DNA of 64,000 nucleotides from Jiella sonneratiae (GTDB taxonomy: Bacteria; Pseudomonadota; Alphaproteobacteria; Rhizobiales; Rhizobiaceae), in the NCBI RefSeq assembly GCF_017353515.1, contig NZ_JAFMPY010000004.1, positions 328,600 through 392,599 on the forward strand. Direction: 5' to 3'. Position 1 is the stretch's first letter. Each line of letters starts with the position of its first letter. A program made the translations under genes and the position numbers. The notes below the pieces were generated by a model. The model did not search any database. It was given only the letters and a program-made list of their open reading frames with translations, and was not told the DNA's origin. This document shows positions 18,093 through 26,485 of the stretch, piece after piece.

Positions 18093-19003
18093 GCGTCTTC
18101 GCAGCGCTGGCCGACTGGGGCACGTCGAGCTTCCGCCTCTGGCTGGTCGATGCCGAGGGGCAGATCCTCGCCGCGCGCCGCAGCGCCGACGGCATGGCGG
18201 CGGCGCGCGAGGCCGACGGCGGTTTTGCCGGCGTGCTAGAGCGCCATCTCGCCGCCCTGAACGCGCCGGTGGGAGTTTCCGTCGTCGCCTGCGGCATGGT
18301 CGGGGCGAAACAGGGCTGGGTCGAGGCGCCCTATGTCGCGACGCCGGCCGATCCCGCCAGCCTTGCGAGCGGCGCGATCAGGGTGCCGGGGGGCGAACGC
18401 GCGGTCCACGTCCTGCCCGGCGTCTGCCAGCGCGGCGAGGGCGTCTTCGACGTGATGCGCGGCGAGGAGACCCAGATCCTCGGCCTCGAAGCCGGCGAAG
18501 GGCGCGAACTCGTCTGCCTGCCGGGCACCCATTCGAAATGGGTGGCCGTCGAGGACGGCCGGCTGGACCGCTTCGCGACTTTCCTCACCGGCGACCTCTT
18601 CTCCGCGATCGCCGCCGGCACGATCCTGAAGCATTCGGTCGTGCCGGGCGATGCGCAATTCGACGAGGCTGCCTTCGCCTCCGCCGTCTGCGCGGCCTTC
18701 GAGCGGCCGGCCGAGTTGTCGGCAAGCCTCTTCGCCATTCGAGCGGCGGGCCTCCTGTCGCCCGATGACGCCCCGCACCCGGCCTCGGTCCTCTCCGGAC
18801 TCCTGATCGGCCTGGAACTTGCCGGCGCCGCCAGCCGCTTCGGGCCGTTCGCGGGACCGCCGATCCGTCTGGTCGCCGCCGGGGGCCTCGCCGCGCGCTA
18901 CCGGGCGGCGTTCCGTGCGCTGGCGATTTCGGCTATCGAGGCCGACGGCGAGGCGGCGGTGCGCCGCGGCCTCTTCGCCGCTGCAAGGAAGATCCTGACA
19001 TGA
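18089..19003 (+). CDS. dgoK: 2-dehydro-3-deoxygalactonokinase DgoK
   Basis: A 304-residue kinase with the actin-like fold of the DgoK family: phosphate-1 loop ADWGTSSFRLWLVD near residues 8-21, the substrate/metal segment LPGTHSKWVAV, and the C-terminal VAAGGLAARYRAA. It phosphorylates 2-keto-3-deoxygalactonate at C-6 in the De Ley-Doudoroff pathway. It starts at GTG within a GTGA overlap with gal and ends in an ATGA overlap with dgoA, so the three are translationally coupled. Length is normal for the family. Confidence 0.93.
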   Translation: MSVFAALADWGTSSFRLWLVDAEGQILAARRSADGMAAAREADGGFAGVLERHLAALNAPVGVSVVACGMVGAKQGWVEAPYVATPADPASLASGAIRVPGGERAVHVLPGVCQRGEGVFDVMRGEETQILGLEAGEGRELVCLPGTHSKWVAVEDGRLDRFATFLTGDLFSAIAAGTILKHSVVPGDAQFDEAAFASAVCAAFERPAELSASLFAIRAAGLLSPDDAPHPASVLSGLLIGLELAGAASRFGPFAGPPIRLVAAGGLAARYRAAFRALAISAIEADGEAAVRRGLFAAARKILT

Positions 19004-19635
19004 ACCGTGCAACCCCCTGGCCGAAGCTGAAGCGCGACCTCGTCGCGATCCTGCGCGGCCTTACCCCCGACGCCGCCGAAGCCGTGGTCTCGGGCCTCAT
19101 CGAGGCGGGCTTCGAGGCGATCGAGATCCCGCTGAATTCGCCGGAGCCGTTCCGGTCGATCGCCAAGGCCTCGCTGCTCGCGCCGGACGGCGTCCTGATC
19201 GGCGCGGGCACCGTGCTCGACGTCGCGGCGGTCGACCGGCTTGCGGATGTCGGCGGCCAGCTTCTCGTCAGCCCGAACGTCGATGCCGCGGTGCTGACCC
19301 GCGCCGCCGAGCAGGGGCTGGTGACGATGCCCGGCGTCTTCACCGCGACCGAAGCGCTGGCGGCCGCGCGTCTCGGCGCCTCGGCGCTGAAGTTCTTTCC
19401 GGCGAGCGTCCTCGGCCCGTCCGGCATCAAGGCGATCCGCGCGGTGCTGCCGCCGGATCTGCCGGTCGGCGCGGTGGGCGGCGTCTCGGAACAGGACTTC
19501 GCCGCCTATGCCGCGGCGGGCGTGCGCCATTTCGGTCTCGGCTCCTCGCTCTTCCAGCCGGGCGACGACGCGGAGACGGTCCGGGCGCGGGCGGTGCGGG
19601 CGGTTGCGGCCTACGACGCCGTGTTCGCAGAGTGA
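19000..19635 (+). CDS. dgoA: 2-dehydro-3-deoxy-6-phosphogalactonate aldolase DgoA
   Basis: A 211-residue class I KDPG/KDPGal aldolase. LVAILRGLTPDAAE near the start, the catalytic Glu region GFEAIEIPLNSPEP, GAGTVLD, and the Schiff-base lysine in ALKFFPASVLGP are all present. PEPFRSIA after the first motif is a feature of the galactonate branch rather than of Eda. It splits KDPGal into pyruvate and glyceraldehyde 3-phosphate, the last step of the pathway started by gal. It is the final gene of the operon. Confidence 0.93.
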   Translation: MNRATPWPKLKRDLVAILRGLTPDAAEAVVSGLIEAGFEAIEIPLNSPEPFRSIAKASLLAPDGVLIGAGTVLDVAAVDRLADVGGQLLVSPNVDAAVLTRAAEQGLVTMPGVFTATEALAAARLGASALKFFPASVLGPSGIKAIRAVLPPDLPVGAVGGVSEQDFAAYAAAGVRHFGLGSSLFQPGDDAETVRARAVRAVAAYDAVFAE

Positions 19636-19684
19636 TCGAGGTGCCGGGGCGCGCCGGCGCGCCGGCATCCCCCCTCGACCGGCG

Positions 19685-20539
19685 TCAGATCGCCGACTTC
19701 CGGGCTTCCTCGATGTAGATCGCCCGCAGCAGCCGCGCGGTTTCGCCCGGCGTGCCGTCGCCGATCCGCTGCCCGTCGATCTCGACCACCGGCAGGACGA
19801 AGCTCGACGCCGAGGTGATGAAGGCCTCGCGCGCCGAGAGCGCCTCCTCGACCGAGAAGGGCCGCTCGTCGATCGCCATGCCGGCCACGCCGGCGAGCCT
19901 CAGGACGGCCGTGCGGGTGATGCCGGGAAGGATCGCCGGCGACAGCGGCCGGGTGACCAGCGTGCCGTCGCCGGGCACGATGTAGGCGTTGTTGGAAGAC
20001 CCTTCGGTGACGAAGCCGTCCTTGACCAGCCAGGCGTCGTCGGCGCCCCGCCGCTTCGCCTCGGTCTTCGCCATGGACGGATAGAGAAGCTGCACGGTCT
20101 TGATGTCGCAGCGCTGCCAGCGAAGGTCGGGCAGGGTGACGACGCGAAGCCCGCTCGTCGCCGCCGGCTTCTCGACGAGGCTCGACGCCTGGGTGAAGAG
20201 GACGAGCGAGGGGCGGGTGTCCTCCGGCGGAAACAGGAAGTCGCGATCGGCGGCGCCGCGCGTCACCTGCATGTAGACCGCGCCCTCGACGAGGCCGTTC
20301 CGCGCGACGAGTTCCCGGTGGATCGCGAGGAGTTCCGCCTCGCCTGCCGGCTGCGGCATGGCGAGTTCGCCGAGCGAGCGGCGCAGCCGCGCCATGTGGC
20401 CGGAAAAGTCGACCAGCCTGCCGTCGAGGACGCTCACCACCTCGTAGACCGCATCGGCGAAGAGGAAGCCGCGGTCGAAGATCGAGACCCGTCCCTGATC
20501 TTCGGGACAGAACACGCCGTTCACATAGACCGTCCGCAT
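19685..20539 (-). CDS. dat: D-amino-acid aminotransferase (D-alanine transaminase)
   Basis: A 284-residue fold-type IV PLP enzyme. The N-terminus (YVNGVFCPEDQGRVSIFDRGFLFADAVYEV) and the PLP lysine at residue 147 in CDIKTVQLL match D-amino-acid transaminases. The C-terminal part has TEGSSNNAYIV and LPGITRTAVLRLA for cofactor phosphate binding, and EAFITSAS near the end. Branched-chain aminotransferases share the fold, but the short length and the DIKTVQLL context favour the D-specific group. It transfers amino groups between D-Ala and 2-keto acids, supplying D-Glu or degrading D-amino acids. It stands alone, converging with the dgo operon. Confidence 0.87.
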   Translation of the reverse strand: MRTVYVNGVFCPEDQGRVSIFDRGFLFADAVYEVVSVLDGRLVDFSGHMARLRRSLGELAMPQPAGEAELLAIHRELVARNGLVEGAVYMQVTRGAADRDFLFPPEDTRPSLVLFTQASSLVEKPAATSGLRVVTLPDLRWQRCDIKTVQLLYPSMAKTEAKRRGADDAWLVKDGFVTEGSSNNAYIVPGDGTLVTRPLSPAILPGITRTAVLRLAGVAGMAIDERPFSVEEALSAREAFITSASSFVLPVVEIDGQRIGDGTPGETARLLRAIYIEEARKSAI

Positions 20540-20701
20540 CGCGCCTTGCCTTGTTCCGTGAGGTCTTCCCGGCGATTTACACCGACGAGCCGGCTAAGCG
20601 CCATCAGGCTCGATGAAGAATCCAGTTTTACGAAAGCTTCAGCAAGCCCGGCGCACCATGGGCGGGATCGATCGCAGCCCATCGGAAAGCAAGAAGCCGC
20701 C

Positions 20702-21394
20702 ATGGCCGACCAGTCATTCGAGCAGATACTCGACGGTGTCGCCGCCCGGCACGAGGACAAGGGCTGGCGCTCGGCCGTCGGCCGCGCCTCGTCCGGCCTG
20801 ATGGCCCTCGTCGGCATGCGGCGCGGCCCGAAGATCGCCGGGACCGCCGCCGGGAGCGAGGCGGCGCGCGCCGCCTATGAGGAAGATCTCGAGGCGGAGG
20901 ACTTCTCCGACTTCGACGAGCCGGCCGCGCCCCGCAGCGCGCCATCGCCGTCCGGGCCGCGTGCCGCGTCTGCGCCGCCGCAAAGGCCGGCGGGCGCGGA
21001 GGCGGCATCCGGCGGGCCGAAGAAGCCGGAATCCCGCGGCTCCGGCGAGACGCCGCGCCGCGCCGAGCCGCCGCGATCCGACACCCCGCGCGACAGCCGG
21101 CGGGGCTTTGCCACCGACGTCGAGGCCGCCTACGGCAAGAGTGCCGCTGCGGAAGAGGCGCCGCCGCCGGCCGGGGCGCCGAGCACCGACCCGCGCGACG
21201 TCGCCAAGGAGCTGAACATCCTGACCGCGTCGAGCGTCAAGGATCTGCTTGACGCGCGGCGCAGCTTTGCCCGCGCCAACCATCCGGACCGTGTCGCGAT
21301 CCTCTATCGCCCGCAGGCGACGGTCCGCATGCAGATCGCCAACCGCCTCGTCGACGACGCCATCGCGAGGATGAGCGGCCAGGGCCGGCGGTAG
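20702..21394 (+). CDS. J-like protein with C-terminal HPD motif, function unknown
   Basis: A 230-residue protein of no assigned function. An ordered N-terminus (residues 1-60, QSFEQILDGVAARH) is followed by about 100 residues of Pro/Ala/Ser/Arg-rich, probably disordered sequence. The C-terminal ~55 residues read as the later part of a J domain: a Lys/Arg-rich helix, LLDARRSFARANHPDRV with the HPD tripeptide at 194-196, then a helix QIANRLVDDAIARM. HPD is the element by which DnaJ proteins stimulate DnaK. The preceding helix II of a normal J domain is present as KELNILTASSVKDLL. It may be a specialised co-chaperone. No operon partner is seen. Confidence 0.65.
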   Translation: MADQSFEQILDGVAARHEDKGWRSAVGRASSGLMALVGMRRGPKIAGTAAGSEAARAAYEEDLEAEDFSDFDEPAAPRSAPSPSGPRAASAPPQRPAGAEAASGGPKKPESRGSGETPRRAEPPRSDTPRDSRRGFATDVEAAYGKSAAAEEAPPPAGAPSTDPRDVAKELNILTASSVKDLLDARRSFARANHPDRVAILYRPQATVRMQIANRLVDDAIARMSGQGRR

Positions 21395-21522
21395 CCTCGG
21401 CGCGTCGCCGATGGCGCTTGCCTTCACGCGATCGACAGGCCGACATCCACCCGCCTTTGCCTGCCGCCGAAAAATGCCGCAGAGTTGGCCGGCCGCCGGC
21501 TCCGCGCGGGCTCCTGCATGAG

Positions 21523-21563
21523 CGAGAGCGGGATGAGCTTCGCCCGTCATCCTGGTCGAATTT
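21523..21563. repeat. Small hairpin unit next to the Rhizobiales-type repeat
   Basis: GGATGA (21531-21536) and TCATCC (21547-21552) form an inverted repeat with a ten-base loop, immediately before the palindromic repeat at 21573. The two together look like one composite intergenic element in front of ureD. No coding potential is seen. Confidence 0.35.
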
Positions 21564-21572
21564 GTTTTGTGT

Positions 21573-21620
21573 GCATGATCCTTTCCGAAAACCGGTTCCC
21601 ACTTTTCGGGATCACGCTCG
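21573..21620. repeat. Dispersed palindromic intergenic repeat of the Rhizobiales type
   Basis: This 48-base stretch reads GCATGATCCTTTCCGAAAAC, then a central CCGGTTCCCACTTTTCGG, then GATCACGCTC. Its ends GCATGATCC and GGATCACGC are near-perfect inverted copies, and TTTCCGAAAA and CCACTTTTCGG also pair, so it can form a long hairpin. Elements of this form are scattered through many Rhizobiales genomes in my recollection. It lies 34 bases before ureD. Only this copy was noticed in the window. Confidence 0.7.
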
Positions 21621-21653
21621 AGCGGCGCAGCGTTGGCACGGAGTGCGATCACG

Positions 21654-22499
21654 ATGGATGGTGACAGGCCCTTGCGTCCGGCCGAACCGAACGACGTGGC
21701 CCTGCCGCCGCTGCAGCGCGCCAGGGGCCGGCTCTCCCTGACGGTCAAGGCCGCCGACGGCCGCACGCGGCTCGACGACCTCCATCAGGCGGGCTGCCTG
21801 AAGCTGCGCTTTCCGAAGCTGCCGGGGACGACGACGGAAGCCGTGCTGATCAATACCTCCGGCGGGCTGACCGGTGGCGACCGCCTCGACCAGAGCTTCA
21901 CGGTCTCGGCGGGGGCCCGCCTCGCCGTGACCACGCAGGCCTGCGAGCGGATCTACCGTGCACGTTCCGGCCGGGCCGAGGTCGCGACGCGGCTGCGGGT
22001 CGAAGCCGGCGGTTTCCTCGGCTTCCTGCCCCAGGAGACGATCCTCTTCGACGAAGGCGCGCTGTCGCGCCGGCTCGAGCTCGATGCCGACGAGGATTCC
22101 GGTTTCGTCGTCTGCGAGAGCGTCATCCTCGGCCGCGAGATGATGGGCGAGACGGTGCAGCGCGGCCTCTTTCGGGAAAGCTGGCGCATCCGCGTCGGCG
22201 GCCGTCTCGTCTTCGCCGAGGAGACGCGGCTCGACGGGCGGATCGCCGAAGACGCGGCCGCGCCGGCCGCGCTCGCCGGCAACCGGGCCTTCGCGACGCT
22301 TGTCGCCCGCCTCGACCGACCGGAGACGGTGCTCGCCTCCCTGCGCGGCATCGTCGGCGACCGCGGCGGGGCGAGCCTCGTCGACGGTCTCGTCGTCGCC
22401 CGCATCGTCGCGCCCTCCGGCTTCCTGCTGCGCCGCAGCCTCGTCCCGGCCCTGGCGCTGCTCTCGCAAAGCGCGGTGCCGCGGATCTGGTCGTTCTGA
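21654..22499 (+). CDS. ureD: Urease accessory protein UreD
   Basis: A 281-residue UreD (UreH) protein. It contains the family blocks LINTSGGLTGGDRL, then LAVTTQACERIYR and FLPQETILFDEGAL. UreD binds apo-urease with UreF and UreG during delivery of nickel to the active site. ATG 21654 has GGAG ten bases upstream; a TTG at 21633 would extend it into the repeat. It opens what looks like a urease operon, but only ureA follows and the large structural subunits are missing from the window. Confidence 0.92.
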   Translation: MDGDRPLRPAEPNDVALPPLQRARGRLSLTVKAADGRTRLDDLHQAGCLKLRFPKLPGTTTEAVLINTSGGLTGGDRLDQSFTVSAGARLAVTTQACERIYRARSGRAEVATRLRVEAGGFLGFLPQETILFDEGALSRRLELDADEDSGFVVCESVILGREMMGETVQRGLFRESWRIRVGGRLVFAEETRLDGRIAEDAAAPAALAGNRAFATLVARLDRPETVLASLRGIVGDRGGASLVDGLVVARIVAPSGFLLRRSLVPALALLSQSAVPRIWSF

Positions 22500-22607
22500 G
22501 ACCGGCGAGAGCCGGCTTCGGCGCGGCCGATGCCGGCTTTTGGCATTGCTGGCCGGTCCGCCGAACCACTATCATGGGCGCGACCACAGACCGAGAGGGA
22601 CACATCC

Positions 22608-22910
22608 ATGCAGCTGACGCCCCGCGAGAAGGACAAGCTCCTCATTTCCATGGCGGCCGTCGTCGCGCGGCGGCGGCTCGAACGCGGCGTCAAGCTCAAC
22701 CACCCCGAGGCGATCGCGCTGATCACAGACTTCGTCGTCGAGGGGGCGCGCGACGGCCGGAGCGTCGCCGACCTGATGCAGGCGGGCGCCAAGGTGATCA
22801 CCCGCGATCAGGTGATGGAGGGCGTCGCCGAGATGATCCACGACGTCCAGGTCGAGGCGACGTTTCCGGACGGCACCAAGCTGGTGACGGTGCATGAGCC
22901 GATCCGCTGA
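22608..22910 (+). CDS. ureA: Urease gamma subunit UreA
   Basis: The 100-residue urease gamma subunit, complete and of canonical length. [36 protein letters not shown] and the C-terminal [20 protein letters not shown] are nearly invariant in the family. Gamma assembles with beta (UreB) and the catalytic alpha subunit (UreC) into the nickel enzyme that hydrolyses urea. It is 108 bases after ureD with GAGAGGGA upstream. ureB and ureC, expected next, are replaced by an acetyltransferase and a DUF1810 gene and are then not found. Confidence 0.95.
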   Translation: MQLTPREKDKLLISMAAVVARRRLERGVKLNHPEAIALITDFVVEGARDGRSVADLMQAGAKVITRDQVMEGVAEMIHDVQVEATFPDGTKLVTVHEPIR

Positions 22911-22926
22911 GGCAGGTTGCGGAGGT

Positions 22927-23424
22927 ATGGCCGCGCCGATGCCGGAAGCCCCGCAGGAACCGGGGGCGATCGAATTTCGCGAGACGGATCCGCGCTCCGG
23001 CGACGCGCGCTCCTGCCTCGGCGCATATTACGCCGAACTCGCGAGACGCTTCGACCGCGGCTTCGACGTCGCTCTTTCCGCCGATCCCGATGCCGCGACG
23101 ATGCTGCGGCCGCGCGGCGCCTTCCTCGTCGCGTACCGCGACGGCGCTGCCATCGGCTGCGTCGGGCTGAAGGGGACATGCCCGGACTATGCCGAGGTGA
23201 AGCGGCTCTGGGTCGCGCCGGCGGCGCGCGGTCTCGGCCTTGCGAAGCGGCTGATGGCGCGGGTCGAGGCGATCGCCCGCGAACTCGGCATCGCGGTGCT
23301 CCGGCTCGACACCAACAAGGCGCTGCCGGAGGCGATCGCCATGTATCGCAACGCCGGCTGGCGGGAGATCGAGCGCTTCAACGACGATCCCTATCCCGAC
23401 TTCTTCTTCGAAAAGCGGCTGTAG
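22927..23424 (+). CDS. GNAT-family N-acetyltransferase
   Basis: A 165-residue acetyltransferase. The acetyl-CoA signature is EVKRLWVAPAARGLGLAKRLM, with the Q/RxxGxG/A loop written RGLGLAKR, and the fold's later strand is LRLDTNKALPEAIAMYRNAGW. The substrate is unknown. The start is uncertain: ATG 22894 overlaps the end of ureA, ATG 22927 has GGAGGT directly before it (very close), and ATG 22939 places GGAGG at a better distance. It sits 16 bases after ureA and is probably co-transcribed with it. Confidence 0.83.
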   Translation: MAAPMPEAPQEPGAIEFRETDPRSGDARSCLGAYYAELARRFDRGFDVALSADPDAATMLRPRGAFLVAYRDGAAIGCVGLKGTCPDYAEVKRLWVAPAARGLGLAKRLMARVEAIARELGIAVLRLDTNKALPEAIAMYRNAGWREIERFNDDPYPDFFFEKRL

Positions 23425-23508
23425 CGCGTTAGGTCTTTCGAAAGGTGATGGCATCTCCCGGCGTCGCACGGCGCCGTGGCGATCGCCGACGCAAGACGGA
23501 GGCCCGAC

Positions 23509-23916
23509 ATGTCGCTCGACCGCTTCGTGGAGGCGCAGGCACCGGTCCATGCCCGGGCGCTCGCCGAACTTAAGGCCGGCCGCAAGCAGAGCCACTGGAT
23601 GTGGTTCGTCTTTCCACAGATCGAGGGGCTCGGTTCCTCGGCGATGGCGCAGCGCTACGCCATCCGGTCGCTCGCCGAGGCGAAGGACTATCTCGCTCAT
23701 CCGGTGCTCGGCCGCCGCCTCGCCGAATGCACCGGGGCGGTGCTCGAACATCGCGGCAAGAGCGCCCACGCGATCTTCGGCTCGCCCGACGACATGAAGT
23801 TCCATTCCTCGATGACGCTGTTTTCCCGCGCAGCGCCGGAGAAGGCCGTCTTCCGCCAGGCGCTCGAGGCGTTCTTCGACGGGGCGGAGGACGCGGCGAC
23901 GCTTTCGCGCATCTGA
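23509..23916 (+). CDS. DUF1810 family protein
   Basis: A 135-residue protein of the DUF1810 family, recognised by LDRFVEAQ, the core HWMWFVFPQIEGLG, the run AMAQRYAIRSLAEAKDYLAHPVLG and the end HAIFGSPDDMKFHSSMTLF. The family is small, cytoplasmic and without known activity. GGAGG six bases before ATG 23509 supports this start over GTG 23476. It is the last plus-strand gene of the ureD-ureA group. I have a recollection, not verified, that DUF1810 genes sit inside urease operons of some Rhizobiales between ureA and ureB. Confidence 0.85.
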   Translation: MSLDRFVEAQAPVHARALAELKAGRKQSHWMWFVFPQIEGLGSSAMAQRYAIRSLAEAKDYLAHPVLGRRLAECTGAVLEHRGKSAHAIFGSPDDMKFHSSMTLFSRAAPEKAVFRQALEAFFDGAEDAATLSRI

Positions 23917-23929
23917 GCGGGGGCGGGGC

Positions 23930-25150
23930 TCAGCCGGACGCGGTCGCCGCCTGCGAAAACTCCAGGCCGCGGATGACGCCGCGCAGCTCGGCGAGGCCCT
24001 TCAGCCGGCCGATCGCCGGATAGCCGGGCTGGGCCTTGCGGCTGAGGTCGTCGAGGATGTCCTGGCCGTGGTCCGGCCGGAAGGGGATCGAGGCGTCGGC
24101 GCGGCCGGCCGCCCTGCGGCGCTTCTCCTCGGCAAGCGCCGCGGCGGCGAGCGCCACCATGTCGGTGTCGCCGCCGAGATGCTCGGCCTCGTAGAACGAG
24201 CAGGGCAGGCCGTCGCCCTCGCGGGTGGTGTTCCTCAAATGCAGGAAATGCACCCGTGCGCCGAGCCGCTGCATCATCCCCGGCAGGTCGTTGTCGGGCC
24301 TGACGCCGAGCGAGCCGGAGCACAGCGTGATGCCGTTGGCCGAAAGGTCGACGGCCTCCATGACGGTCTTGTACTGCGCCTCCGTCGACATGATCCGCGG
24401 CAGGCCGAGCAGCGGGAAGGGCGGATCGTCCGGGTGGCAGCAGAGGCGGATGCCGAGCTCCTCGGCGAGCGGGGCGACCTCCGAAAGGAAGTCGACGAAG
24501 TTCCGGCGCAACCGGTCCTCGTCGATCGCGCCATATTCGGCGAGATGGGCCCGGACGTCGTCGAGGCTGAAATGCTCCGCGGCGCCGGGCAGGCCGAAGA
24601 CGACGTTTCTGGCGAGCGCCGTCTTTTGCGCGTCGTCCATCGTGGCGAAGCGCCGCTCCGCCTCGGCGCCGACGGCCTGCGGAAAGTCCGCCGCGGCCCC
24701 CGGCCGCTGCAGGATGAAGATGTCGAAGGCGGCGAAGTCGACGACGTCGAAACGCATCGCCGTGCCGCCGTGGGCGACGCGGAAGGCGAGGTCGGTGCGC
24801 GTCCAGTCGAGGACCGGCATGAAATTGTAGCAGACGGTCTCGATGCCGGCCGCCTTCAGATTGGCGAGACTGACTTTGTAGTTCTCGACATGCTCGCGGA
24901 AGTCGCCGGTCTGCTTCTTGATCGCCTCGGAGACCGGCAGGCTCTCGACCACTTCCCAGGCGATGCCGGACGGCGTCCCGTCCCGGCGGGTCGCGATCTC
25001 GCGCTTTCGGCCGGCGATCGCCTCCGGCGTCCAGACGGTTCCCGTCGGCACGTGGTGCAGCGCCGAGACGACGCCCTCGACGCCTGCCTGCAGCATGTCG
25101 TCGACGCTCACGAGATCGCCCGGGCCGAACCATCGCCAGGTCTGCCGCAT
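23930..25150 (-). CDS. uxuA: D-mannonate dehydratase UxuA
   Basis: A 406-residue member of the xylose-isomerase-like TIM-barrel UxuA family. It starts MRQTWRWFGPGDLVSVDDM and carries the conserved YNFMPVLDWTRTDL, the metal-ligand segments LCCHPDDPP and LCSGSLGVRPDND, then VHFLHLRNTTREG and RPDHGQD. UxuA removes water from D-mannonate to give 2-keto-3-deoxygluconate in hexuronate breakdown. It follows the TRAP transporter genes in one direction and ends 13 bases from the converging DUF1810 gene. The partner UxuB (fructuronate reductase) is absent here. Confidence 0.94.
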   Translation of the reverse strand: MRQTWRWFGPGDLVSVDDMLQAGVEGVVSALHHVPTGTVWTPEAIAGRKREIATRRDGTPSGIAWEVVESLPVSEAIKKQTGDFREHVENYKVSLANLKAAGIETVCYNFMPVLDWTRTDLAFRVAHGGTAMRFDVVDFAAFDIFILQRPGAAADFPQAVGAEAERRFATMDDAQKTALARNVVFGLPGAAEHFSLDDVRAHLAEYGAIDEDRLRRNFVDFLSEVAPLAEELGIRLCCHPDDPPFPLLGLPRIMSTEAQYKTVMEAVDLSANGITLCSGSLGVRPDNDLPGMMQRLGARVHFLHLRNTTREGDGLPCSFYEAEHLGGDTDMVALAAAALAEEKRRRAAGRADASIPFRPDHGQDILDDLSRKAQPGYPAIGRLKGLAELRGVIRGLEFSQAATASG

Positions 25151-25197
25151 CGTCTTTCCTTTTCTTCTCTTCGATCGGAGCCGGAACCCGGCCGGCT

Positions 25198-26475
25198 TTA
25201 CATCAGAAGGTTGGGCAGCAACAGCACGAGCCCCGGCAGGAAGGCGAGGATCGTAACGACCAGGAGGATCGCCGCCACGAAGGGGATCGATTCCCTGACG
25301 TAATCCTCGATCGGGCAATCGAGGATGCTGCACACGGCGTACATCGCGACGCCGACCGGCGGCGTCATGCCGCCGAGGGTGACGATGGTCATCATCAGGA
25401 TGCCGAAATGCACCGGGTCGACGCCGAGCGGCTGGACGATCGGCAGGACGATCGGGGTGAGCAGCAGGACGAGCACCGTCGCCTCGATGAACAGGCCGCA
25501 GACGAAGACGAAGATCAGGATCAGAAAGACCACGACGATCGGTTCGTGGGACAGGCCGAGCAGCGCCTCGGCGATGGTCTGCGGCGCCCGCTCGAAGACG
25601 ATGGCATAGCCGACCATCCCGGAGAAAAGGATGATGACGGTGATGACGCCGATGTCGACGACGCTTTCCGACAGCGCCTCCTGCAGCGCGCTCCAGGTGA
25701 GTTCCCGGTGGGCGAAGATGCCGACGGCGAGGGCGTAGACCACGGCGAAGGCGCCGACCTCGGAGGCGGTGAAGACGCCGCTCCTGATCGAGACGAGCAG
25801 GGCGACCGGAAAGATCAGCGCCCACTTCGCCTCCCACAGCGTGCGGCCGACCGTCCGCCGGTCCGGCAGCGACCTCGTGTCGCCGCCATAGCCGCGCTTC
25901 CTGGCGACGATCCAGACCGTCGTCATCAGCGCGACCATCATCATGACGCCGGGAATGACGCCGGCGAGGAAGAGCCGGCCGATCGAGACGTTGCCGACGA
26001 AGCCGTAGAGGATCAGGCCGAGGCTCGGCGGGATCGTCGCGGTGATCAGCGAACCGACCGCCATGGTGGCGGCGGTGAAGCCCTTGCCGTAGCCGGAGCG
26101 GATCATCTCCGGGCCGAGCACCCGCGCCTCCATCGCCGCGTCGGCGACGGCCGAGCCGGAGACGCCGCCCATGAAGGTCGAGAGCAGGATGCAGACCTGG
26201 GCGAGGCCGCCGGCCATCCAGGAGACGAGGGCGTTCGAACAGTCGATCAGCCGGCGGGTGATGCCGGTCTTGTTCATCATGTGGCCGGCGAGCAGGAACA
26301 GCGGCACGGCGAGGAGCGGAAAGCTCTGCGAGGCCGAGGCCACCTGCTGGATGCCGATCGACACCGGGATGAACTGGCTGGTGAGGAAGAAGGAGAAGCC
26401 GGCGATGCCGATGGCGAAGGCGATCGGCATGCCGAGGAGCATCAGCGCGAAGAACAGGATGGTCGGCAGCAACAT
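25198..26475 (-). CDS. TRAP transporter large membrane subunit (DctM)
   Basis: A 425-residue DctM-type permease with about twelve membrane segments. Typical family blocks include LFFALMLLGMPIAFAIG near the start, PLFLLAGHMMNKTGITRRLI, GGVSGSAVADAAM, TATIPPSLGLILYG and GGMTPPVGVAMYAVC. It uses a sodium gradient to import a carboxylate delivered by the DctP binding protein. It lies between the small membrane subunit (10 bases upstream) and uxuA (47 bases downstream), so the cargo is probably D-mannonate or a related sugar acid. Confidence 0.92.
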   Translation of the reverse strand: MLLPTILFFALMLLGMPIAFAIGIAGFSFFLTSQFIPVSIGIQQVASASQSFPLLAVPLFLLAGHMMNKTGITRRLIDCSNALVSWMAGGLAQVCILLSTFMGGVSGSAVADAAMEARVLGPEMIRSGYGKGFTAATMAVGSLITATIPPSLGLILYGFVGNVSIGRLFLAGVIPGVMMMVALMTTVWIVARKRGYGGDTRSLPDRRTVGRTLWEAKWALIFPVALLVSIRSGVFTASEVGAFAVVYALAVGIFAHRELTWSALQEALSESVVDIGVITVIILFSGMVGYAIVFERAPQTIAEALLGLSHEPIVVVFLILIFVFVCGLFIEATVLVLLLTPIVLPIVQPLGVDPVHFGILMMTIVTLGGMTPPVGVAMYAVCSILDCPIEDYVRESIPFVAAILLVVTILAFLPGLVLLLPNLLM

Positions 26476-26485
26476 CGGGGATCGC

